From an uncultured Lutibacter sp. (GTDB lineage: Bacteria; Bacteroidota; Bacteroidia; Flavobacteriales; Flavobacteriaceae): a stretch of DNA of 64,000 bases. The position numbers were made by a program, and so were the translations under genes. The notes beneath the pieces are model-generated. The model was not told the DNA's origin. It saw nothing but the letters and a program-made list of their open reading frames with translations, and searched no databases. Numbering within the stretch: position 1 is the stretch's first letter; every line of letters starts with the position of its first letter. The DNA lies in NCBI RefSeq assembly GCF_947495725.1, contig NZ_CANLZZ010000007.1, positions 186,001-250,000 of the forward strand, read 5' to 3'. Below, piece after piece: positions 17,694-25,343 of this stretch.

Positions 17694-18026
17694 ATGTTTT
17701 TATTAGGTAAAAAATCAACTATTTTAAAAAGCGATACTTCGCAAGATTTAACTTGCCCAAAATGTAACGCTAAAAACACAACAAAAGTTTCTATACTAGC
17801 TTATTACAAACATTTAATTCACATTCCGTTTTTATCTGGTGGAAAATCTGGAACTTCTGAATGTGGTAAGTGCAAACAACAATATACCTTAAGTAATATG
17901 CCAGCAAATATAAAGCTGGCATATTTTGAACTAAAAGAGACTACTAAAACTCCTATTTGGTTTTTTTCAGGATTAATTGTTATTAAAACTTTAGTGCTGA
18001 TTAAAATTTTTAGCAAATACTTTTAA
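17694..18026 (+). CDS. Zinc-ribbon membrane protein of unknown function
   Basis: 110 aa. Two CxxC pairs (CPKC at about 21-24 and CGKC at about 57-60) form a likely zinc ribbon, and a hydrophobic segment near the C-terminus (about 88-104) anchors it in the membrane. No signal peptide. Two bases after the yebC stop, likely the same transcript. Its stop codon overlaps the stop of the convergent VWA gene by 4 bp. Function not known. Confidence 0.75.
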   Translation: MFLLGKKSTILKSDTSQDLTCPKCNAKNTTKVSILAYYKHLIHIPFLSGGKSGTSECGKCKQQYTLSNMPANIKLAYFELKETTKTPIWFFSGLIVIKTLVLIKIFSKYF

Positions 18027-19861
18027 CTATTGCTGTTTTTATACGATTTTACTAATCGAATAAACTCACTTCTATACCCATTTTTATCTTCTCCTTTTCC
18101 TTCTTTTGCCAATTCAATTACTTTATTGTAATTGGCCTTATTTGTAAACTTAGATTTCGCTAATTTCATACCAAAAAGAGCTACAGCAGTTGAAAATTTA
18201 AAATCGTTAGACATTGCTTCAATAGTTTTATTTTCATCGTTTACAACATCTATTATCTCAATACTTTTTTTACCACTAGGCTTTTTATATCTAAATTTTA
18301 CAGTTAATAATTCATTATTTAAAGTTGAAGTTGTTGTTTTGGTATATTTAAGATTATCAATATTTTTTAAATATTTACTTTTTACTCCAACTGGAATAAT
18401 TTCATACAAAGCAGTAACTGTATGTCCACAACCTAATTCACCAGCATCTTTTTTGTCATCCTTAAAATCTTCAGCATTTAACATTCTATTTTCATAACCA
18501 ATTAATCTATACGCTTCAACTTTGTTGGGGTTAAATTCAACTTGAATTTTTACATCCTTGGCAATGGTATACATTGTACCTGCAAATTCTTCACCAAATG
18601 TTTTATTTGCTTCTTGCATAGTGTCTATATATGCATAATTTCCATTTCCTTTGTCTGCTAGCGTTTCTAATGTTGAATCCTTTAAATTTCCATATCCAAA
18701 ACCTAAGACAGTTAAAAATATACCTGACTTTCTTTTCTCTACAATTAGATCTTTCATTGCTTTATCACCTGATGGTCCAACATTAAAATCACCATCCGTA
18801 GCCATAACAACTCTATTATTACCGCCTTTTACAAAGTGTTTTTCGGCTAATTTATATGCCAATTCAATACCTTCTCCTCCTGCTGTTGAACCTCCTGCTT
18901 CTAGTCTATTTAATGCATTTAAAATCTTTTCTTTGTTTGTTCCTGAAGTTGGTTTTAAAACTACTCCTGCTGCTCCTGCATACACAACAATTGATACTTT
19001 ATCTGTTTCACGGAGTTGATTTACCAATAATTTAAATGCTGATTTTAATAAAGGAAGTTTGTTTAAATCACTCATTGAACCTGAAACATCTAACAAGAAC
19101 ACTAAATTAGATTTCGGAATATTTTCTTTGTCTAATTCTTTTCCTTGCAAGCCAATTTTTACAATTTTAGTAACTTCATTCCAAGGAGTTTGAGCAACTT
19201 CTGTATTTATTGAAAAAGGATGTTCTGTTGTTGATTGCGGATAATTATAATTGAAATAATTAATCATTTCTTCAATTTTCACGGCATCTTTAGGAACCGT
19301 TTGTCCATTATTAATCATTCTTCTCACATTTGAATAAGCGGCTTTGTCCACATCAATAGAAAATGTCGAAAGTGGATTTAATTGTGAACTTTTAAATGTA
19401 TTTTCATTTATCTCTTTATAAGAATCATTTGAAGAAACCTTATTAGAGTTATTAATTGGTTGATTGTATTTTCTATTTTTTCTAGAACCTCTAACTCTAA
19501 CTCCTCGAACGGCTCCTGCAAGCCAACTTTTTCTTTGAGTTCCATATCCTATTAGCACAACTTCTTCTAAACAAGTTGAATCTTCTTTCAATATTACATT
19601 AATAATAGTGCTAGTTCCTACTTTAATTTCTTTTGAAATAAAACCTATAAAACTATAAATAAGTTTATCTCCTTCTGAAGCCGATATGGAATATTTCCCA
19701 TCAAAATCTGTAATGGCTCCATTGGAGGTTCCTTTAATTAATACAGAAACTCCAGGAATTGGGTGAGTACCATCTGTTACCACTCCAGTAATTGTTTTTT
19801 CTTGTGCGTTGATTTGTAACTTAATAAATAATGTAAGAAGTATAGCCAAATAAGTTTTCAT
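18023..19861 (-). CDS. VWA (YfbK-type) protein with SusC-like N-terminal domain
   Basis: 612 aa, signal peptide 1-19 (...KLQINAQ). Residues 21-95 are a CarboxypepD_reg-like domain followed by EEVVLIGYGTQRK (99-111), the sequence normally found at the TonB box of SusC receptors. A basic linker (about 118-132) leads to the YfbK N-terminal segment and a von Willebrand A domain with the intact MIDAS DVSGS (258-262), then the YfbK C-terminal (DUF3520) domain. No beta-barrel is present, so it is not a transporter. Probably periplasmic or surface-exposed, metal-dependent protein binding; partner unknown. Stop overlaps the convergent zinc-ribbon gene. Confidence 0.85.
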   Translation of the reverse strand: MKTYLAILLTLFIKLQINAQEKTITGVVTDGTHPIPGVSVLIKGTSNGAITDFDGKYSISASEGDKLIYSFIGFISKEIKVGTSTIINVILKEDSTCLEEVVLIGYGTQRKSWLAGAVRGVRVRGSRKNRKYNQPINNSNKVSSNDSYKEINENTFKSSQLNPLSTFSIDVDKAAYSNVRRMINNGQTVPKDAVKIEEMINYFNYNYPQSTTEHPFSINTEVAQTPWNEVTKIVKIGLQGKELDKENIPKSNLVFLLDVSGSMSDLNKLPLLKSAFKLLVNQLRETDKVSIVVYAGAAGVVLKPTSGTNKEKILNALNRLEAGGSTAGGEGIELAYKLAEKHFVKGGNNRVVMATDGDFNVGPSGDKAMKDLIVEKRKSGIFLTVLGFGYGNLKDSTLETLADKGNGNYAYIDTMQEANKTFGEEFAGTMYTIAKDVKIQVEFNPNKVEAYRLIGYENRMLNAEDFKDDKKDAGELGCGHTVTALYEIIPVGVKSKYLKNIDNLKYTKTTTSTLNNELLTVKFRYKKPSGKKSIEIIDVVNDENKTIEAMSNDFKFSTAVALFGMKLAKSKFTNKANYNKVIELAKEGKGEDKNGYRSEFIRLVKSYKNSNS

Positions 19862-19967
19862 AGTTATATGTTTTAAAAGTTAATACTTAAAAGTAAATGC
19901 TTTCTTAACATATAAATAGTAAAAATGAGTAATCGGGTAGTTTTAGCCAGTAAACATAGTTTTTGAG

Positions 19968-21029
19968 CTAGTTTATATTTAAAAGACCTGCTGTTTTTGG
20001 TCTATTTATTTTTTTTGTTGGTGTTTCTATAAAACTATTTAAAAAGTAAATTTCTTTAGGTTTTTCAAATTTTGAAAGTGTTTTTAAAGTCTTTACCTTG
20101 TTAAGAATAGCTTTGTTTTTTACTCCTTCAACAATTAACACCAATTTTTCTCCTAAAACAGCATCTTGAAATCCAGTCACAAAAAAACGTTCGGAAATTA
20201 TACTAGATAGTTTTTCTTCTATTTGTTCTGGAATTAATTTTACACCTCCAGAATTAATAATACTATCAAATCGCCCCAACCATTTAAACTCATTTTCTGA
20301 AATTAATTCAACCAAATCGTTTGTAATTATTTTTTCTGAAGTTATCTCTGGAGCATCAATTACCAAACACCCTCTAGAATCTTGAGAGATATTTATGTTA
20401 GGTAATACTTGATAGTGAGATTCCGAAACAAGTTTAGAATAACGTAATTTATTTAGTTGTTTTACTGCAATATGAGTAATGGTTTCGGTCATTCCGTAAG
20501 TAGCAAATACTTCGGTTTCTATATTCTGAATTTTTGATAATAATTCATTTGAAACAACACCTCCGCCAACAATTAGCTTTTTTATTTTATAAACTTCATT
20601 TAAAGAATTGTGTAATTGCAACGGAACCATTGCCGAAAAATCGTAGGTTTTATTTAAATAGTTTAACGGATTTGAAGTTGGCTCAATAACATCTAATTGC
20701 CAGCCTAACTCCAAAGCTCTAACTAACATCATTTTCCCTGCAATGTAATTTGGCGACATACACAACAATGCTGTTATATTTTCTTTTAAATTGAAAAATG
20801 CACCTGTTGCCAATGCACTATTTTTCATAAATTCTTTTTTAAGTTGAATTGTTTTAGGTTTCCCTGTAGAACCTGAGGTTTTTACTTCAACAAATTCAGT
20901 TTCATCAAACCATTTTTTTAAAAACGTATAAACTTCTTCAGAAATTGATTTAGAAAAATGAAGCAATGTTAAAACTTCAGAAAAAGATTTTCCGTTTAAT
21001 TTAAAGCTATTATGAAACTGTTTATTCAT
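19968..21029 (-). CDS. menE: o-Succinylbenzoate-CoA ligase MenE
   Basis: 353 aa adenylate-forming enzyme that activates o-succinylbenzoate with ATP and CoA in menaquinone synthesis. Visible: P-loop TSGSTGKPK (about 51-59), ATYGMTETITH (A5-type motif), LGRFDSIINSGGVKLIPEQIE (A8 region), and the C-terminal PKEIYFL...PTKKINR with the catalytic Lys region. It is shorter than typical acyl-CoA synthetases, as usual for Bacteroidota MenE. Pathway neighbour menC lies two genes upstream, with a CPBP protease gene between. Confidence 0.9.
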   Translation of the reverse strand: MNKQFHNSFKLNGKSFSEVLTLLHFSKSISEEVYTFLKKWFDETEFVEVKTSGSTGKPKTIQLKKEFMKNSALATGAFFNLKENITALLCMSPNYIAGKMMLVRALELGWQLDVIEPTSNPLNYLNKTYDFSAMVPLQLHNSLNEVYKIKKLIVGGGVVSNELLSKIQNIETEVFATYGMTETITHIAVKQLNKLRYSKLVSESHYQVLPNINISQDSRGCLVIDAPEITSEKIITNDLVELISENEFKWLGRFDSIINSGGVKLIPEQIEEKLSSIISERFFVTGFQDAVLGEKLVLIVEGVKNKAILNKVKTLKTLSKFEKPKEIYFLNSFIETPTKKINRPKTAGLLNIN

Positions 21030-21036
21030 AACTTAA

Positions 21037-21996
21037 TTAAGCTATAAATTCGTCCTCGTTTAGTTCTATCGGTTTTCTAATAGTTCCAAACATTTTTTCT
21101 TTCCAATTGGTCCAACCATATTTTTTTGAAAACAACATTATTATTAATGGATATAATACCAAAACTGGGAAAAACATTTCCCACCCAACTGACGGTTCTG
21201 AAGTATCAATTAACAATGCATCAGTTTGAAAAACTACCCAATCTGCTGTAACAAAAACCGCCGCAATAATGTTATTCGCTGCATGAAACCCTAAAGATAA
21301 TTCTGTTCCTTCATCCATAATAGTAAAAATTCCTAGTACCAATCCAGTTCCTATATAATAAACCATTGTAATCCAACCTAGTTTTTCAACTTCAGGATTT
21401 AAACCATGTAAAAGCCCAAAAATAGTAGATGTTATTATTAACGCTATAAATCCTTTTTTAAACCAGGTTCCAAAACCTTGCATTAAATAACCTCTAAATA
21501 AAATTTCTTCCATACTTGTTTGTAATGGTAAAAATAAAAAGGATACTATTACTAAAATTAAAAATGGGATTGGTTTAAAATTCCAAATATAATTTTCTGG
21601 TTCTAAATAATATCCGGCCAAAATCATTATTAAACCTACAACTCCCCAAATAGAAAATGCATACAAAACTCTTCCCCAATCAATTTTAGTTCTGCTTGTT
21701 ATTACAGAAATTACTTTTCGTTTATGAATCATTTTAACTCCAAATAAAAGAGCTATCAGTCCACCAACAAATGTTACAATAACTAAAAACAAATAAAGGT
21801 TTGAATTTATTCCTACTGTAGCAAAGCTATCCTCCGCAGAAGCCATAAAATGCTCTAAATCGTTAGAATGTAAATATGCTGTACCAACTAATGGAATAAT
21901 ACCTATAAATTGCCAACCAATTATTAATAATATTAAGGTTACTAAATATGCCCACCACTCGTTAATTCCTTTATATGCTTGTTGTATAAATTTCAT
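21037..21996 (-). CDS. CPBP-family intramembrane metalloprotease
   Basis: 319 aa, about eight hydrophobic segments. The CPBP/Abi (Rce1-like) motifs are all present: EEILFR (Glu163, Glu164, Arg168), FGLLHG (His197) and GFHAANN (His238, Asn241/242), which form the metal-binding active site inside the membrane. Family roles range from prenyl-protein-type processing to bacteriocin immunity; the one here is unknown. It sits 7 bp upstream of menE, so it is co-transcribed with menaquinone genes without an obvious biochemical link. Confidence 0.88.
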   Translation of the reverse strand: MKFIQQAYKGINEWWAYLVTLILLIIGWQFIGIIPLVGTAYLHSNDLEHFMASAEDSFATVGINSNLYLFLVIVTFVGGLIALLFGVKMIHKRKVISVITSRTKIDWGRVLYAFSIWGVVGLIMILAGYYLEPENYIWNFKPIPFLILVIVSFLFLPLQTSMEEILFRGYLMQGFGTWFKKGFIALIITSTIFGLLHGLNPEVEKLGWITMVYYIGTGLVLGIFTIMDEGTELSLGFHAANNIIAAVFVTADWVVFQTDALLIDTSEPSVGWEMFFPVLVLYPLIIMLFSKKYGWTNWKEKMFGTIRKPIELNEDEFIA

Positions 21997-22012
21997 ATTT
22001 TATTAATTTACA

Positions 22013-22044
22013 GATTGCCACGTCGCTTCACTCCTCGCAATGAC
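22013..22044. repeat. Dispersed repeat, single arm
   Basis: Begins GATTGCCACGTCGCTTCACT and continues to TCGCAATGAC, on the plus strand. This resembles one arm of a palindromic repeat seen in many Bacteroidota intergenic regions (read in reverse, GTCATTGCGAGGAGTGAAGC...). The base composition is much richer in GC than its surroundings. It lies between menC and the CPBP gene. Confidence 0.6.
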
Positions 22045-22046
22045 AA

Positions 22047-23081
22047 TTAAAGATTAACTTTCCAGTTTTTAATATTGTTATAATGCAAATGTCCCTTTTT
22101 AACTTCCAATGGACTTTCAAAATTATTTATAAATAAGCTTCCTGTTCCTAAACCCTGAGGCATTAAATTGCCCAAACTATGTGTCCATTGAGCTATAGTA
22201 TTTAACCCTATATTGCTTTCTAACGCTGAAGTTATCCACCAACCAATGTTTTGTTTTTCGGCTAAATTTATCCATTCTTCACTCCCTTTAAAACCACCAA
22301 CCAAACTTGGTTTTAAAATAATGTATTGCGGATTTATTGTTTGTAGTAGTTTTTGTTTATTTGTTACATTAAAAACACCAATTAATTCTTCATCTAAAGC
22401 AATTGGCAATGGCGTTTTTGAACATAAATCTGCCATTTCATTAAATTGTCCTTGCTTTATAGGTTGTTCAATGGAATGAATTTCAAATTGAGATAATCTT
22501 TTTAATTTTTCCAAAGCTTTATCCGGTTTAAATGCTCCGTTTGCATCTACACGTAATTCAATTTCTTTTGATGAAAAATCTTTTCTAATACTTTTTAATA
22601 ATGAAAGTTCTGTATCAAAATCTATAGCACCAATTTTCATTTTTATGGTTGAAAATCCAGCTTTTAATTTATCTTCAATTTGTTGTTTCATAAAAGCTTC
22701 GCTTCCCATCCAAATTAAACCATTGATATTAATGGCTTTTTTTGATGCTGTAAAATCTGAAGGAAATAATTCGAAAGGATTTTTACTTTTAAAACTCAAC
22801 AATGCTTGTTCTAAACCAAATTGAATGGACGGAAATTCTTTTAATTGATTTAATAAATCTACTTTATTTAAATGAATATTATTACAAAGCCATTGTAGTT
22901 TTTCTTCATAATCTGGTCTATCATCTATACTTAAACCTCTAAATAAACCACATTCTCCAAAACCTTTATTTTTATTACTTGAAATAATTATAAAATAGGT
23001 TTCTTTTGAACGCAGAATTCCACGAGAAGTTCCGCTTGCTTGCTTAAAATTAAGAATGTACTTTTTGTAAGTCGCTTTCAT
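22047..23081 (-). CDS. menC: o-Succinylbenzoate synthase MenC
   Basis: 344 aa, enolase superfamily. It dehydrates SHCHC to o-succinylbenzoate in menaquinone synthesis. Motifs: KMKIGAIDFDTEL (the KxK catalytic lysines), RVDANGAF (metal Asp), SIEQPI (metal Glu), ALDEELIG (metal Asp/Glu) and YIILKPSLVGG (second catalytic Lys). N-terminal capping domain about 1-110. Upstream of a CPBP gene and menE in the same direction. Related dipeptide epimerases share the fold, but the menE context and the sequence favour MenC. Confidence 0.88.
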   Translation of the reverse strand: MKATYKKYILNFKQASGTSRGILRSKETYFIIISSNKNKGFGECGLFRGLSIDDRPDYEEKLQWLCNNIHLNKVDLLNQLKEFPSIQFGLEQALLSFKSKNPFELFPSDFTASKKAININGLIWMGSEAFMKQQIEDKLKAGFSTIKMKIGAIDFDTELSLLKSIRKDFSSKEIELRVDANGAFKPDKALEKLKRLSQFEIHSIEQPIKQGQFNEMADLCSKTPLPIALDEELIGVFNVTNKQKLLQTINPQYIILKPSLVGGFKGSEEWINLAEKQNIGWWITSALESNIGLNTIAQWTHSLGNLMPQGLGTGSLFINNFESPLEVKKGHLHYNNIKNWKVNL

Positions 23082-23167
23082 TTGAAAACCAAAAATACAA
23101 TTTATAATTGTAGTTATTAAAAGAAAATAGATTACATATTTAACAAAAAAATTGATCTAATATATAT

Positions 23168-23233
23168 GTCATCCTAAATGAAATGAAGAATCTTTTACAT
23201 TTAAGTGAGATTATTCGCTACTCTTAGAATGAC
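23168..23233. repeat. Palindromic dispersed repeat
   Basis: Begins GTCATCCTAAATGAAATGAA and ends ACTCTTAGAATGAC; the two ends are imperfect reverse complements, so the whole 66 bp can fold as a hairpin. Related in sequence to the element at 50283-50364. Located between menC and a zinc-ribbon gene. Confidence 0.65.
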
Positions 23234-23238
23234 AATGG

Positions 23239-23511
23239 TTATTTCTTTTTCCAACGTTCTAATTTTGGAATTCCTTTTGAAAAAAAACCTGCAAACAATT
23301 TCATAAAACCTCCCATTTCTTTAAGTTTTTCTTTTACAAAATCTTGCATTTCTACAGCAGTTATGTCTGGTTGTAAAAACTTACCGTTTTCATAACAATA
23401 ACTACAATACATATTACTTGGTTGTCCATCTGCATTTGTTCCTCCTCCAACACCTTTAGGATCTTTACTTAAAGGCATTGCACAACTTTGACAGTTTTTA
23501 TATTTTTTCAT
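23239..23511 (-). CDS. Putative zinc-ribbon protein
   Basis: 90 aa, putative zinc-ribbon family (pfam zinc ribbon 2). N-terminal NCQSCAMPL and MYCSYCYENGKF supply two CxxC pairs for zinc; the remaining 55 residues are helical and basic. Found often as a small stand-alone cytoplasmic protein in many bacteria; function not established. Same direction as the following VOC and SRPBCC neighbours. Confidence 0.85.
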   Translation of the reverse strand: MKKYKNCQSCAMPLSKDPKGVGGGTNADGQPSNMYCSYCYENGKFLQPDITAVEMQDFVKEKLKEMGGFMKLFAGFFSKGIPKLERWKKK

Positions 23512-23585
23512 ATTAAAACACTTTTAATTATTAGAGAATACTCAGCTTTTCTTTGTTTCATTTTAAAATGGCAACCTCAAAAAAA

Positions 23586-23975
23586 TTAGTTTTTTGAATG
23601 TATAGCAATTCTATTCCCTTCGGTATCAATAAAAGCAGCCATATAACCAATTTCTTCGGTAATTTGCATTTTTTCAACAATTGGTTTTCCGCCAGCAGCT
23701 TCTACTCTACCTAATTCTACATTTACATCATTCTCTTGAGAAGACAAATAAATTAATACACCATTAGTTCCTGCATTGTAATGTTTTGGATTGTAAATTA
23801 ATGAGCCACTTGCTCCAGCCGCATCTTTATCTTTTGCAAAAGGAAACCACCCCATTTGAGTTCCACAAAACTCCTGCACATCAATTTTAATATTGAATAC
23901 TTCTTGATAGAACTTTACAGCTCTATTCATATCTTTTACCGGAATCTCGAACCAGCATAACATATTAGATTTCAT
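23586..23975 (-). CDS. VOC-family (glyoxalase-like) protein
   Basis: 129 aa with two beta-alpha-beta-beta-beta units of the vicinal oxygen chelate fold: N-terminal CWFEIPVKDMNRAVKFYQEV and C-terminal GYMAAFIDTEGNRIAIHSKN. Such proteins may be metal-dependent lyases, dioxygenases or binding proteins; the metal set is not complete enough to predict activity. 11 bp downstream of an SRPBCC gene, a common flavobacterial pairing of small unknowns. Confidence 0.87.
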   Translation of the reverse strand: MKSNMLCWFEIPVKDMNRAVKFYQEVFNIKIDVQEFCGTQMGWFPFAKDKDAAGASGSLIYNPKHYNAGTNGVLIYLSSQENDVNVELGRVEAAGGKPIVEKMQITEEIGYMAAFIDTEGNRIAIHSKN

Positions 23976-23986
23976 AATTATAGATT

Positions 23987-24514
23987 TTATAAGTTTTCAA
24001 GTATCGATTTCAATTTATTTAAACCATATTCGAAATCTTTCCCAACGGCTTTATCCATATTCATAAACAACATCATAATACTCATTGGAAATTTGTTTTT
24101 GCCTGAAAAACCCCAAACTACTTTTGTTCCATTTCCTACTTTTTCTACTTTTAAATAAGCGTCAGATGTAGATTTAAATGGTTTCAAAAATCGTAGTTGT
24201 GAATTAACCACTTCGTTTTCAATAATACCTGTAATTTCTTGTTCTCCTTCTCCAACATCTTTGTTTCCAACCCAAGCAGAAACAAATCCAATTTCCCCGT
24301 CAGTTCCTTTAAATGTTTTATTCATGTTTGGGTCTTTTTCAGCCCAAGGAGACCAATTATCCTGATTTTTCAACAATTTTAAATATTGAAATACTTCTGG
24401 TAATGGTTTATTTATTGAAATGGCACGATTAACATCGTATGATTTTGGTGCAATTAAAGCTAAAATTACAATCAAGAATAAAAGAATTAGAAAAATGTAA
24501 AGTGCTATGTACAT
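23987..24514 (-). CDS. SRPBCC-family membrane-anchored protein
   Basis: 175 aa: an N-terminal hydrophobic anchor (about 2-22) followed by a polyketide-cyclase/START-type domain with the opening SINKPLPEVFQYLKLLKNQDNW typical of the SRPBCC superfamily. These domains bind hydrophobic ligands; no catalytic residues can be assigned. Co-directional with the VOC gene. Confidence 0.82.
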   Translation of the reverse strand: MYIALYIFLILLFLIVILALIAPKSYDVNRAISINKPLPEVFQYLKLLKNQDNWSPWAEKDPNMNKTFKGTDGEIGFVSAWVGNKDVGEGEQEITGIIENEVVNSQLRFLKPFKSTSDAYLKVEKVGNGTKVVWGFSGKNKFPMSIMMLFMNMDKAVGKDFEYGLNKLKSILENL

Positions 24515-24551
24515 AATAATTAATTTTTAGTTAGTAATAATTTGTATAGTA

Positions 24552-25232
24552 TTATATTTTAATATTTCCCCCAATTGGCAATAATATTAATTCTTTTTTT
24601 GCTTTTGTAAATTTATTCATAGCGGCTATTTTATCAATTTTAATATAACCAAATGTATCAAAATGGTATCCCAGTACTTTATTGCAATTTAAAAAGGTGC
24701 TAGCTTTAATAGCCTCTTTAATTCCCATTGTAAAGTTATCGCCAACTGGTAAAACTGCTAAATCTAACTCCCCTACCACATCTGGAATCAATTTCATATC
24801 CAATGTTAATGCGGTATCTCCTGCAATATATAATCTATGATGACTTGTTTCAATAACAAAACCACCTGGTTGTCCGCCATAAGTCCCATCTGGAAAAGAA
24901 CTTGAATGAATGGCGTTGGTGTAATGTACTGTTCCAAAATCGAACGTCCATTTACCACCATGATTCATTGGATGACCTTCAATTCCTTTTTCGCCAAAAT
25001 GTGTTACTATTTCATAATTCGAAATAATTTTTGCTCCAGTTCTTTTCGCAATAGCTTCAACATCTAATATATGATCTTGATGTGCGTGGGTAATTAAAAT
25101 ATAATCTGCTTGTAATGTATTTATATCAATTTCCTTTGCCAATTCATTTCCAGAAATAAAAGGATCTATTAATAATGTTTTGTCTTTGGTTTCGATGCTT
25201 AAACTTGAATGCCCTAAATATGTTATTTTCAT
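24552..25232 (-). CDS. Metal-dependent hydrolase, YtkL/UPF0173 type
   Basis: 226 aa metallo-beta-lactamase-fold protein. Metal ligands THAHQDHILD, the later AGDTAL Asp and the C-terminal LGYHFDTF His are visible. Start: ATG at 25232 (MKITYLGHSSLSIET), the conserved beginning of UPF0173; an upstream ATG at 25262 would add ten non-conserved residues. Physiological substrate unknown. Confidence 0.85.
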   Translation of the reverse strand: MKITYLGHSSLSIETKDKTLLIDPFISGNELAKEIDINTLQADYILITHAHQDHILDVEAIAKRTGAKIISNYEIVTHFGEKGIEGHPMNHGGKWTFDFGTVHYTNAIHSSSFPDGTYGGQPGGFVIETSHHRLYIAGDTALTLDMKLIPDVVGELDLAVLPVGDNFTMGIKEAIKASTFLNCNKVLGYHFDTFGYIKIDKIAAMNKFTKAKKELILLPIGGNIKI

Positions 25233-25279
25233 GTGAAGTAATTTTTTATTTGGTAATTGCAATTTAATTAAATAAAATC

Positions 25280-25315
25280 AAAAAAAGAACCACAGAAAAA
25301 TTAATTCCTGTGGCT
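25280..25315 (-). terminator. Terminator after the copper-type TonB receptor
   Basis: On the minus strand, AGCCACAG ... CTGTGGTT arms (one G-U pair, 12-nt loop) followed by CTTTTTT. It lies 28 nt beyond the receptor stop at 25344. Confidence 0.75.
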
Positions 25316-25343
25316 TTAACTGCATTAACATATATTTTTATAC

